From Anaerolineae bacterium (GTDB lineage Bacteria > Chloroflexota > Anaerolineae > Aggregatilineales > Phototrophicaceae), in assembly GCA_022841825.1 (NCBI GenBank), contig JALHQT010000002.1, positions 705,276-769,275 on the forward strand: a DNA stretch of 64,000 bases, given 5' to 3'. Under the pieces are notes generated by a model that worked only from the letters and a program-made list of their open reading frames with translations, was not told the DNA's origin and ran no database searches. Shown in pieces: positions 43,472 through 51,903 of the stretch. The position numbers were made by a program, and so were the translations under genes. Each line of letters begins with the position of its first letter. Positions within the stretch are counted from its first letter, which is position 1.

Positions 43472-44623
43472 ATGAATCTTCCACACGATCCCTTTCGAGT
43501 CGCGCGCTGGCGTGTCAACGACACCCATTTTGCCCTGCGTGAGGAGATCCACGCCGCAATCGATCGCGTCCTCTTTGGCACGATGAAGACCGGCTATGAA
43601 GTCCGCGAGGCTTTTGAAGCTGCCTTCGCGGAGACGATGCAGCAGCGGCACTGCGTCGCGGTTCACTCCGGCACTATCGGCTTGTTCATTGCGCTCCGCG
43701 CCTGCGGAATCGGGAGTGGGGATGAGGTCATCACAGTCGCCAATTCCGATATTTCGACCACCGCCGCCATTCGCCACTGTGGCGCAATCCCGATTTTGTG
43801 TGATGTCCGGGCTTCGGATTACACCCTCGATCCTGATCTGATCGAGCCGCTCATCACACCCCGCACCCGCGCCATCCTGCCTGTCGATCTGCATGGGCAT
43901 CCGGCGAACGTCGCACACCTCCGCACGATTGCCGACCGCCATGGCTTGCGCATTGTCGAAGATGCCGCACTGGCGGCTGGCGCGCGCGACTTTGGCAAGC
44001 CGCTCGGCGCGTTTGCCGATGTGACGGTCTACAGCTTCGCGCCGCTCAAGCCGTTGGGGAGCGTAGGCAATGGCGCGGCGCTCGTGACGCAGGATGCAGA
44101 CATCCATGAGCAGTTACGCCTGCTCACCTACTATGGGCATGCGCCTGGAGCGCCGCAGTCGGGGCATCAGCACTACATCGCAGAAGGCTACAATACGCCT
44201 CTCGATCCGCTCCAGGCGGCGCTCCTGAGCGTCAAGCTGCCCCATCTGGAGGCGTGGACGCACAAGCGGCGTACCCTCGTCCAGCAATACGAAGGCGGTC
44301 TCGCCAACACCTCGGCGGTTCTGCCCGGCTTTCGCGCGGAATCAGAACCGACATTCCGCGCCTACACCATCCAAGTGCCGCGTCGTCAGGCAGTCTACCA
44401 GGCGCTTCGCGACGCGGGCATCGAGGTTGTGCTGCATTACGCGCCGGCGACCTATCGTCATCCGGTCTATCCCAGCGGGCTGCCTGGTTCTCAGGCGCTT
44501 CGTGTCACCGACAGGCTGGCAGACGAACTTGTCTGTCTGCCAGTATCGCCCGAATTCACCCATGTTGAGGTCGAATATGTGATCGATGTGCTGTGTCGAT
44601 TGTTGGAGGAGGATGACTTATGA
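43472..44623 (+). CDS. DegT/DnrJ/EryC1-family aminotransferase
   Basis: The protein has 383 residues. PLP-binding features: SGTIGLFIALRACGI, the aspartate in DLHGHP region and VEDAAL, and the Schiff-base lysine Lys193 in YSFAPLKPLGSVGNGA. Family members mostly aminate keto-sugars bound to nucleotides, and a few act on cyclitols or other ketones. It lies between a peptide-type transporter and an MmgE/PrpD gene rather than in a sugar-nucleotide locus, so the substrate may be unusual. Stop overlaps the following ATG (ATGA). Confidence 0.88.
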   Translation: MNLPHDPFRVARWRVNDTHFALREEIHAAIDRVLFGTMKTGYEVREAFEAAFAETMQQRHCVAVHSGTIGLFIALRACGIGSGDEVITVANSDISTTAAIRHCGAIPILCDVRASDYTLDPDLIEPLITPRTRAILPVDLHGHPANVAHLRTIADRHGLRIVEDAALAAGARDFGKPLGAFADVTVYSFAPLKPLGSVGNGAALVTQDADIHEQLRLLTYYGHAPGAPQSGHQHYIAEGYNTPLDPLQAALLSVKLPHLEAWTHKRRTLVQQYEGGLANTSAVLPGFRAESEPTFRAYTIQVPRRQAVYQALRDAGIEVVLHYAPATYRHPVYPSGLPGSQALRVTDRLADELVCLPVSPEFTHVEVEYVIDVLCRLLEEDDL

Positions 44624-46002
44624 CCCTTGTTAGACGAATTGCAGAATATGCGGTTAAGCTCGAATACGACGACATTCCGGCAGAGGCAGTGCAGCTCGCA
44701 AAATGGCTGATTTTCGACACGATTGGGACAGGCTTAGGCGGTTACCAGCGTGAACTTGGTCAGAAAGCTGCCCGCTTTGGGATGCTGAACATGCCTGGCA
44801 GTCAGGCGACACTGCTGGGGTCGGGCGAACGCGCTTCGATGGAAGGCGCGGCGTTCGCCAATGGTGTGATGATGAAGATCCTGGGGATGGATGATTCGCA
44901 TCGCTTTGCCGGGCATATTGCGTCTCAGGTGATCCCGGCGGTTCTCGCGGCGAGCGAAGTCTATCAGACGTCTGGGCGCGAAATCATCGTGGCAATCGTC
45001 GCCGCGTATGATGCGGCGATTCGCATTGGCAAGCAGGTACGCGCTGCGCAGCGCGCACGCGGGCTGGATCTGAAGGGGACGGTTGGCACGCTGGCGGCGG
45101 CGATTGCAGCCAGCCGCTGCGCCGGGCGCGATGTCGAAGTCATGGCGCAGGCGCTCGCTCTGGCGGCGGATATGGCGTCCGGCACCGAGCAGTATGTCTA
45201 TGAAGGCGGCAAATGCGACACCAAGGATGTGATCGCCGGGCTGGGCGCTCGGAATGGCGTCTTTGCCGTCAAGCTGGCAAAGTCCGGCTTCTGGGGTCCC
45301 CAGGGAGCGCTCGACGGCGAGTACGGTTTCTTCCGTGCTTTTGGCAGCGGCGAGTATGACGCCAGCGCCTTTGACGACCTGGGCGAGAACTTCCTCATCA
45401 CATCGACCGCCTTCAAACCACATGGCGGCTGCCGTCACACGCATCAGGCGGTGGATGCTGCGCGACAAATGCGCCAGCAGAACGCCTTCGATGCTTCCGA
45501 GATCGAGCACATACGCATCGCCACGTACGCCGACGCCACCCGCCCGATCTTCCGCGTCAATCCCGATCCCAAGTCGCGCGATGTGGCGGGCTTGAGCATC
45601 CGTGTTTCGACCGCCATCGCGCTGACGTATGGGCAGGCATATCCGGAAGATTTCGCGCATTGGGATGATCCGGAAATTCGGCGTCTGCGCCATATCACGG
45701 AGGTCGCCATCGATCCACAGATCGATGCAGGCTATCCAAGCCTCAACGGCTGCCAGCTTGAAGTGACGCTGCGCGGCGGTGCGGTACACACGGTCTATTT
45801 GCCGAACATGAAGGGCGAGCCGGAATTCCGCATGACCGAGGACGAACTGGTCGAGAAGTTCAACGTCCTGACGCGCGCGTTGTTCAAAGAGGAGTGGGCA
45901 GACGCTATCCTGGCGCATTGCAAGGATCTGGACACGGCGGACACAATCCAACCGCTGCTGGCGGCTTGCACGACAAGACAATATGACGCAGTGATGGCTT
46001 AG
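44620..46002 (+). CDS. MmgE/PrpD family protein
   Basis: The protein has 460 residues, full length for the family that includes 2-methylcitrate dehydratase, cis-aconitate decarboxylase and iminodisuccinate epimerase. Recognisable text: WLIFDTIGTGLGGYQRE, the HSH-type helix region DDSHRFAGHIASQVIPA, and STAFKPHGGCRHTHQAVDAA, given in pieces. Methylcitrate genes are absent, so a role as epimerase or hydro-lyase on a carboxylate in the amino-acid pathway is more likely than propionate breakdown. Last gene before a strong terminator. Confidence 0.85.
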   Translation: MTLVRRIAEYAVKLEYDDIPAEAVQLAKWLIFDTIGTGLGGYQRELGQKAARFGMLNMPGSQATLLGSGERASMEGAAFANGVMMKILGMDDSHRFAGHIASQVIPAVLAASEVYQTSGREIIVAIVAAYDAAIRIGKQVRAAQRARGLDLKGTVGTLAAAIAASRCAGRDVEVMAQALALAADMASGTEQYVYEGGKCDTKDVIAGLGARNGVFAVKLAKSGFWGPQGALDGEYGFFRAFGSGEYDASAFDDLGENFLITSTAFKPHGGCRHTHQAVDAARQMRQQNAFDASEIEHIRIATYADATRPIFRVNPDPKSRDVAGLSIRVSTAIALTYGQAYPEDFAHWDDPEIRRLRHITEVAIDPQIDAGYPSLNGCQLEVTLRGGAVHTVYLPNMKGEPEFRMTEDELVEKFNVLTRALFKEEWADAILAHCKDLDTADTIQPLLAACTTRQYDAVMA

Positions 46003-46013
46003 AACCAGGGAAG

Positions 46014-46079
46014 GGGCGAGTCTCGTCGCCGCCGCTGGCATTCGCTCCAGCGGAGGATCGAACTCGCCCTGTCCATATC
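46014..46079 (+). repeat. Nested intergenic palindrome
   Basis: Outer arms GGGCGAGT (46014-46021) and ACTCGCCC (46072-46079) enclose a second stem CCGCTGG (46032-46038) and CCAGCGG (46047-46053). It belongs to the same general class of GC-rich spacer palindromes seen after other genes of this window. It lies just ahead of the terminator. Confidence 0.6.
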
Positions 46080-46085
46080 CCACCG

Positions 46086-46114
46086 AAACTCCGAATGTTC
46101 GGAGTTTTGTTTTT
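46086..46114 (+). terminator. Rho-independent terminator closing the 28.7-46.0 kb gene run
   Basis: AAACTCCGAA (46086-46095) pairs perfectly with TTCGGAGTTT (46098-46107) around a two-base TG spacer, followed by TGTTTTT. It ends transcription after the MmgE/PrpD gene and separates it from the next transporter operon. Confidence 0.88.
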
Positions 46115-46181
46115 GCATCCGATTGTAAGCTGTGTTAATGTTCGGCGCACCCAAGAGGGCTTTATGAAAGGAAGTATTCCG

Positions 46182-47771
46182 ATGCGAAGGCTGTTTCGTT
46201 TGACGTTGCTACTTCTTGCAGTTTCGGCACTGGTGTTCAGCATCATGCCGGGTTCGATTCGCATGGCGTGGGCGCAGGATAGCGAAAACATCCTGCTCTA
46301 TGGTGGTAATCAGGACATCGACAACATCGACCCGGCGACGGGCGAGAACTACTCCATCAACGCGGCACTTCTCAGCCTGTACGACGCACTCTTCATTGTG
46401 CGCGGCGAGAACCTGGAGCCGAACCTGGTCGATACCTGGGAAGTCAGCGACGACGCGACGGTCTTCACATTTAACCTCAAGCAGAACGCTCGCTTCCACG
46501 ATGGCAGCCCGGTCAACGCCGAAGCGGTCGTCTACAGCTTCAACCGCATGATGACGCTCGAAGGTCCGCCGACCTACCGTTGGGCGGGCATCGCCGGTCC
46601 CGACGCAGCCGTCGTGGTGGATGAATTCACCGTCCAGTTCACGCTCACGCAGCCGTTCGCGCCCTTCCTCGGCACGCTCTCGCAGTTGTACATCGTCAAC
46701 CCTGCCATCGTCGAAGCGAATCGCGGCGATGACTTCGGACAGACCTACCTGCGCACCACCAGCGCCGGCTCCGGTCCGTTCATCCAGGGGCGCTGGGAAA
46801 TCGGCAACCTGTATGAATTCGTCGCCGTCGCAGATTACTGGGGTGGCTGGCGCGAAGAAGGTCGTCTCGATGGCTACCTGTGGCTGATCCAGCGCGACGC
46901 CCAGACGCAGCTCAATTCGCTGCTGGCGCGCGAGACGCATGTCGCCGATACGCCGTCGGGCGAAGACATCGCCCGCATCGAAGAAGACGCCGGTCTGAGC
47001 GTCGCGCAGAACTTCGGCTACTTCGTCAACACGCTCAAGTTCAACACGCAGGGCGAATACACCAGCGACATCAACGTCCGCCGCGCGATTGCCCACGCGA
47101 TGAACTACGACGCGCTGCCGGAAGTCCTCGACATCCCGGTCGAAGTCATGCCCGGTCCGACGCCGCTCAATTTCCCCGGCGCTGTGGAGGGTCTTGACGT
47201 GCCAACCTTCGACCTCGACCTCGCCCGCGAATACCTGGCGCAGTCCCCGTGGCCCGAAGGCGGCATCACGATCGATTACGTGTATGTCGCGGAATTCACG
47301 CGCGAAGAAATCCCCGGTCTGGTCTTGCTGGAAGGGCTGGCGGAACTCAACATCACGTTGAACATGATCCCGATGCTGTGGCCCGACATGGTCGCCTCGT
47401 GCGCCACGCCGGAGTCCGGTCCCGACATGATCAACATCTACACGCAGCCCGCTTACCTCGACATGGACGCCCACCTGTACAACCAGTATCACAGTGGACA
47501 GTGGGGCAGCTTTACGTCGTGCAGCTTCTACAGCAATCCCGAAGTGGACAGCCTGCTGGATGCCGCGCGTGTCGAAGGTGACGCCGCCGCGCGTACTGAA
47601 CTCTACAATCAGGCGCAGACCCTGATCGCTGCCGATCAGCCGTCGGTGTGGATGTATGCGGAAAGCTCGCTGATGGCGTTCAACGACTGCGTCAAGGGCT
47701 TTGTATATCGTCCGTTGGAGAGTCTGTCGCTGCTCTTCCGCGACATCTATATGGAAAGCTGCCCGGCGTAA
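46182..47771 (+). CDS. Peptide/opine-type ABC transporter substrate-binding protein (SBP family 5)
   Basis: The protein has 529 residues from ATG 46182, which has AAAGGA at correct spacing and begins a good signal peptide (LTLLLLAVSALVFSIMP, cleavage near AWAQD). An in-frame ATG at 46164 behind GAGGG is the alternative. SBP_bac_5 hallmarks: NIDPATGENYSINAALLSLYDALF-like start (in pieces), TFNLKQNARFHDGSPVNAE, and NVRRAIAHAMNYDAL. No lipobox. Paralogous in type but not close in sequence to the binding protein at 39934. First gene of a complete transporter operon with both ATPases, leading to the HyuA/DUF917 genes. Confidence 0.9.
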   Translation: MRRLFRLTLLLLAVSALVFSIMPGSIRMAWAQDSENILLYGGNQDIDNIDPATGENYSINAALLSLYDALFIVRGENLEPNLVDTWEVSDDATVFTFNLKQNARFHDGSPVNAEAVVYSFNRMMTLEGPPTYRWAGIAGPDAAVVVDEFTVQFTLTQPFAPFLGTLSQLYIVNPAIVEANRGDDFGQTYLRTTSAGSGPFIQGRWEIGNLYEFVAVADYWGGWREEGRLDGYLWLIQRDAQTQLNSLLARETHVADTPSGEDIARIEEDAGLSVAQNFGYFVNTLKFNTQGEYTSDINVRRAIAHAMNYDALPEVLDIPVEVMPGPTPLNFPGAVEGLDVPTFDLDLAREYLAQSPWPEGGITIDYVYVAEFTREEIPGLVLLEGLAELNITLNMIPMLWPDMVASCATPESGPDMINIYTQPAYLDMDAHLYNQYHSGQWGSFTSCSFYSNPEVDSLLDAARVEGDAAARTELYNQAQTLIAADQPSVWMYAESSLMAFNDCVKGFVYRPLESLSLLFRDIYMESCPA

Positions 47772-47780
47772 CACTTGGAC

Positions 47781-47869
47781 AACCTCACCCCCTGACCCGA
47801 CCCCGTCTCCAATCTGGAGCGGGGACGTCGGGACGAGGCGTGCCTCGTCCGTGCAGCAGGGGTGAGGTT
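47781..47869 (+). repeat. CCTCACCCC palindromic spacer repeat, copy 1
   Basis: Terminal inverted ends AACCTCACCCC and GGGGTGAGGTT bound the 89-base element. Inside lies a strong stem GGACGAGGC-GT-GCCTCGTCC near 47840-47860. The same ends recur at 54536-54660, 62814-62883 and 63770-63840. It lies between the binding-protein and permease genes. Confidence 0.7.
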
Positions 47870-47880
47870 CAGCAAAGTCT

Positions 47881-47906
47881 GGGCAGGATATCGATATATC
47901 CTGCCC
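47881..47906 (+). repeat. Intergenic palindrome between binding-protein and permease genes
   Basis: Perfect arms GGGCAGGATAT (47881-47891) and ATATCCTGCCC (47896-47906) with a CGAT loop, followed by TAC. It mirrors the position of the palindrome at 41546-41573 in the other transporter operon. No T-run. Confidence 0.7.
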
Positions 47907-47951
47907 TACGATTACATCGCATGACATCAGATACGCCTTACTGTCGCCCTT

Positions 47952-48965
47952 ATGATCTTACGTGTCTATCTCCTCCGACGACTGGTGCTGGTCATTCCGC
48001 TGCTCCTGGGCTTAAGCCTGCTGACATTCACCGTCTCGCGCATCCTGCCGGGCGACCCGGTCGGCTTGGCGGCGGGTCCGCAGGCGACGCAGGAAATCCG
48101 CGAGGCGCTTGCGCGTCAATTCGGCTTGGATCAACCGCTGCCTGTGCAGTACCTCAACTACATCGGCGGTCTGTTCCAGGGCGATTGGGGGCAGTCGCTC
48201 TATTCGCGGCGGCTGGTGCTGGACGATCTGCGCGTCTTCTTTCCGGCGACGCTCGAACTGACGATTGCCGCCGTACTCATCGCGACGGTGGTGGGCGTCC
48301 CGGCGGGATTCCTGTCCGCCGTCTACCGCGATAAGCTGCCCGACCAGGTCGTGCGCATCATCGCGCTCTTTTTCGTCTCGTTCCCGGCATTCTGGCTGGC
48401 GATGATCTTCCAGTCGATCCTGGGCGTCACACTCGACTGGTTTCCGATCAGCAAGCGTTTCGACGTGCTGCTCGCTCCACCGCCTGCCGTGACAGGCATG
48501 ATCACGGTGGATGCACTGCTTAAGCTCGATTTCAACGCTTTCGGCATCGCCCTCTCGCATCTGGCGACGCCAGCGCTTGTGCTGTCGTTCGGCTCGCTGG
48601 CGAGCGTGACGCGTATCACCCGCGCTGCGGTGCTGGAAGCGCTCGACCGCGACTCAGTACGGATGGAGCGGGCGCTCGGCATCCCGTATCGTGTCATCCT
48701 GACCAAGTATGTCCTGCGCGGCACGCTGATCGCTATTCTGACGATTGTCGCGCTGGAATTTGGCTGGCTGATGGCGGGCGCGGTGCTGGTCGAGACGATC
48801 TTCGATTTTCCCGGCTTGGGCTTGTACGCGGTCGAGTCGTCGCTGCGGCTCGACTTTGAGCCGATCATGGGCATCACTATCCTGTATGGCATCGTCTTCA
48901 GCCTGATCAACATCGCCACCGACGTCGCCTACGGCATTATCGATCCACGCATCCGATATGGGTGA
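47952..48965 (+). CDS. Peptide-type ABC transporter permease, DppB family
   Basis: The protein has 337 residues. It opens with ILRVYLLRRLVLVIPLLLGLS and the DppB motif SRILPGDPVGLAAGP, then FGLDQPLPVQYLNYIGGLF. The docking loop EALDRDSVRMERALGIPYR and the terminal IIDPRIRYG are typical. It is about 30 residues longer than the DppB protein at 41605, with extra sequence around residues 165-200. The reverse complement shows nothing coding. Partner of the DppC subunit encoded next. Confidence 0.92.
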   Translation: MILRVYLLRRLVLVIPLLLGLSLLTFTVSRILPGDPVGLAAGPQATQEIREALARQFGLDQPLPVQYLNYIGGLFQGDWGQSLYSRRLVLDDLRVFFPATLELTIAAVLIATVVGVPAGFLSAVYRDKLPDQVVRIIALFFVSFPAFWLAMIFQSILGVTLDWFPISKRFDVLLAPPPAVTGMITVDALLKLDFNAFGIALSHLATPALVLSFGSLASVTRITRAAVLEALDRDSVRMERALGIPYRVILTKYVLRGTLIAILTIVALEFGWLMAGAVLVETIFDFPGLGLYAVESSLRLDFEPIMGITILYGIVFSLINIATDVAYGIIDPRIRYG

Positions 48966-48976
48966 GATTCTACGTT

Positions 48977-49873
48977 ATGGCTGAGATGAGCCAGACCCTG
49001 ACTACTGCTACGCCATCGCCGCGCCTGGAAAACCTGCGGCGAGGTGTTTATCGCTTCCGGCGCAACCCCCTGTCGATGGTCGGGCTGGTGATGCTTGTCC
49101 TTGTCATCATCATCGCCTTCATCGCGCCCGCCATCGTTCCGTATCCGGAAGATGCCGAGGGCAACGTGCGTGCGCTTGACCGCCTGAAGCCGCCGGACGG
49201 GGAGTTCTACTTCGGCACCGATAACGTCGGGCGCGACATCTTCAGCCGGACGCTGATGGGCACCGGGCTGGCGCTGCAAGTCGGCGTCGTCATCATCGTG
49301 CTGGCGACCTCGATTGGCGTCACGTTAGGCGGGGTCGCGGGCTACTTCGGCGGCTGGATCGACGACCTGCTGATGCGCATCACCGACATCTTTCTGACGG
49401 TGCCCGCGCTGATCCTGGCGATTGCTGTGACCGCCGCGCTCGGCAAGGGCATCACCAATGTCATGATCGGCATCGCGCTCGTCTGGTGGCCCGGCTTCGC
49501 ACGCCTGACGCGCAGCCTCGTCCTGTCACTGCGCGAAGAGCCGTTCGTCGAGGCGGCGCGCGGTATCGGCGCGGGGCATCTGCGCGTGTTGTTCCGCCAC
49601 ATCCTGCCCAACATCGCCTCGCCCATCATCGTCAAGATGAGCACCGATTTTGGCTTCGCGGTGCTGACGGCGGCGGCGCTCGGTTTCATCGGCTTGGGTG
49701 CGCAGCCGCCGACGCCGGAATGGGGCGCGATGATCAACGACGGGCGCGATTACTTCCCGGATCGCTGGTGGATGGCGACCTTCCCCGGCATGGCGATCTT
49801 CCTCATGGTCTTTAGCTGGAACCTGCTCGGCGACGGCTTGCGCGATCTGCTCGATCCGCGCGCGCGGCGGTGA
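48977..49873 (+). CDS. Peptide-type ABC transporter permease, DppC family
   Basis: The protein has 298 residues. RNPLSMVGLVMLVLVIIIAF and FGTDNVGRDIFSRTLMGTG are the DppC signatures. The docking loop reads ARGIGAGHLRVLFRHILPN, and LGDGLRDLLDPRARR closes the chain. The ATG at 48977 is preferred, but a GTG at 48962 overlapping the upstream stop (GTGA) would add five residues and give coupling. It is followed within six bases by the first ATPase gene. Confidence 0.92.
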   Translation: MAEMSQTLTTATPSPRLENLRRGVYRFRRNPLSMVGLVMLVLVIIIAFIAPAIVPYPEDAEGNVRALDRLKPPDGEFYFGTDNVGRDIFSRTLMGTGLALQVGVVIIVLATSIGVTLGGVAGYFGGWIDDLLMRITDIFLTVPALILAIAVTAALGKGITNVMIGIALVWWPGFARLTRSLVLSLREEPFVEAARGIGAGHLRVLFRHILPNIASPIIVKMSTDFGFAVLTAAALGFIGLGAQPPTPEWGAMINDGRDYFPDRWWMATFPGMAIFLMVFSWNLLGDGLRDLLDPRARR

Positions 49874-49879
49874 GGCGTT

Positions 49880-50899
49880 ATGCTGCTGGATATACAGAAC
49901 CTTCACCTCGAATTCCGCACCTTCGACGGCACCTCGAAAGTGCTGGCAGGCGTTGACCTGCAAATGCAGCGCGGCGATGTCGTCGGCTTGGTCGGCGAGA
50001 CGGGCTGCGGCAAGTCGATGACCGCGCTGGCAATCCCTGGCTTGATCCCGATGCCGCCCGGCGTGATCACCGAGGGGCGCGTGCTCTTCGACGGCGAGGA
50101 CGTGCTGGCGAAGTCGCCCTCAGAGCTTCAGCGTTTCCGCGCGCGGCGGCTGGGGATGATCTTTCAGGACCCGACGACCAACCTCAACCCGGTCTACAAC
50201 ATCCGCGAGCAGTTGGTCGATGCGGTGCTCTACCAACGCATGGATCAGCAGTCCGTGCCCGGTCGCTGGCGCGGCTGGCTGCCGTCGGCGAAGCAAATTC
50301 GTCATGACGCCTTTCAGCGCGCGGTCGAATTGATGGCGCTGGTCGGCATCCCGGATGGCGACAGGCGCATCGAGGAGTATCCGCATCAGTTCTCCGGCGG
50401 GATGCGCCAGCGTGTGTTGATCGCGATGGCGCTGGCGGGCGAACCCGACCTGTTGATCGCCGACGAGCCGACGACCGCGCTCGACGTGACGATCCAGGCG
50501 CAAATCCTGCGGCTGATCGACGGGCTGGTCAAGAAGCTGGGCTTGTCGGTGCTGATCATCACGCACAACCTCGGCGTCGTCGCGCAGACCTGCCAGACGG
50601 TCGCCGTCATGTACGCCGGTCGCGTCATTGAAACCGCGCCGGTGCGCGAGCTGTTCCGAAATCCCAGGCATCCCTACACCCAGGGCTTGCTCAAGGCGGT
50701 GCCGACGGCAAATGTTCGGCGCGGCGAACTCGAAGGCATCCCCGGTACAATCCCGAACCTGACGCAGCCGCCGGAGGGCTGTCGCTTTCACCCGCGCTGC
50801 CCGCACGTCATGGACGTCTGCAAAGCGGTCGTGCCGCCTGGCTATCGCGTGGGCGCAGAGCACACCGCCTACTGTCACCTGTACGCGGAGGGGCAATGA
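49880..50899 (+). CDS. Peptide-type ABC transporter ATP-binding protein, DppD family
   Basis: The protein has 339 residues. Walker A is GETGCGKSM, the Q-loop is MIFQDP, the ABC signature is [15 protein letters not shown], Walker B is [12 protein letters not shown], and the H-loop histidine is in LIITHNLGV. The C-terminal oligopeptide/dipeptide transporter extension with four cysteine-type positions is partly visible ([16 protein letters not shown]), a known Fe-S-like site in this subfamily. It energises import with the DppF partner encoded next (ATGA overlap). Confidence 0.95.
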   Translation: MLLDIQNLHLEFRTFDGTSKVLAGVDLQMQRGDVVGLVGETGCGKSMTALAIPGLIPMPPGVITEGRVLFDGEDVLAKSPSELQRFRARRLGMIFQDPTTNLNPVYNIREQLVDAVLYQRMDQQSVPGRWRGWLPSAKQIRHDAFQRAVELMALVGIPDGDRRIEEYPHQFSGGMRQRVLIAMALAGEPDLLIADEPTTALDVTIQAQILRLIDGLVKKLGLSVLIITHNLGVVAQTCQTVAVMYAGRVIETAPVRELFRNPRHPYTQGLLKAVPTANVRRGELEGIPGTIPNLTQPPEGCRFHPRCPHVMDVCKAVVPPGYRVGAEHTAYCHLYAEGQ

Positions 50900-51891
50900 G
50901 CAGCGAGTCGCCATTGTTGGAAGTCCGCGCGCTCTCCAAGCACTTCGCCCGGCGGGGGGGCGTCTTTGGGCAGCGCAAAGCCATCTTCAAGGCAGTGGAC
51001 GAGGTCAGCTTCAGCGTGCCGCGCGGCAAGACGCTGGGGCTGGTCGGCGAGTCCGGGTCGGGCAAGACGACGATTGGCAAATGCGCGCTGCGCTTGGTCG
51101 AGCCAACCGCCGGGCAAATCCTGTTCGACGGGCAGGACATCACGCACATTTCCGGGCGCGACCTCCAGCGCCGCCGCTCCGACATGCAGATGATCTACCA
51201 ATCGCCCGCCGCGTCGCTCAACGGGCGTATGACGGTCGGCGAGATCATCGGCGAACCCTTGTGGCTGCACGAAAAGCTGAGCGGCGGGCAGCGCCGTGAC
51301 CGCGTGATGGAACTGCTGCATGTCGTCGGGCTGAAGTCGGAGCATTACTACCGCTTTCCGCATGAGTTCAGCGGCGGGCAGCAGCAGCGCGTCGGCATCG
51401 CCCGCGCGCTGGCGGTCAAGCCGAAGCTGCTGATCCTGGACGAGCCGACCTCGGCGCTCGATGTCTCGGTTCAGGCGCAGGTGCTCAACCTGCTGCACGA
51501 TCTCCAGCGCCAGTTTGGGCTGTCCTATCTGTTCATCTCGCACGACCTGAGCGTCGTGCGCTACCTGTGCGATCAGGTTGCGCTGCTTTACCTGGGTAAG
51601 GTCGTCGAAATCGCCGATGTCGAGACGATCTTCACCCGTCCGAAGCACCCGTACACCCAGGCGCTGATCTCCGCCATCCCGGAGCCAGACCCGGACGGCG
51701 GGCGCGAGCAAATCCTACTCAAAGGCGACCTCAACCTGCGCGCGCCTAAGCAGGGCTGTCCATTCGCGCCGCGCTGTCATGCGGCGAAGCTGGCGCAGTG
51801 CGATACGGTCGCGCCGCCGCTGGTCGAGGTCGAACCGCGGCATCAGGTCGCCTGTCATTTACATCCCGCGCTCTCTTCTTCAAGGCTCTGA
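50896..51891 (+). CDS. Peptide-type ABC transporter ATP-binding protein, DppF family
   Basis: The protein has 331 residues. Walker A is GESGSGKTT, the signature is FSGGQQQRVGIARAL, Walker B is LLILDEPTSALD, and the H-loop is FISHDLSV. The C-terminal cysteine segment GCPFAPRCHAAKLAQC matches DppF/OppF proteins. With DppD it forms the ATPase pair of the complete transporter. It may also serve the permease pair at 41.6-43.5 kb, which lacks ATPases. HyuA gene starts 12 bases downstream. Confidence 0.95.
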   Translation: MSSESPLLEVRALSKHFARRGGVFGQRKAIFKAVDEVSFSVPRGKTLGLVGESGSGKTTIGKCALRLVEPTAGQILFDGQDITHISGRDLQRRRSDMQMIYQSPAASLNGRMTVGEIIGEPLWLHEKLSGGQRRDRVMELLHVVGLKSEHYYRFPHEFSGGQQQRVGIARALAVKPKLLILDEPTSALDVSVQAQVLNLLHDLQRQFGLSYLFISHDLSVVRYLCDQVALLYLGKVVEIADVETIFTRPKHPYTQALISAIPEPDPDGGREQILLKGDLNLRAPKQGCPFAPRCHAAKLAQCDTVAPPLVEVEPRHQVACHLHPALSSSRL

Positions 51892-51903
51892 GAAAGGCAA
51901 ATT

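Noticed and set aside
46209-47927. A 572-codon reverse frame opposite the second SBP gene.
   Set aside because: Low-complexity, valine/aspartate/arginine-rich shadow. The forward frame has a signal peptide and family motifs.
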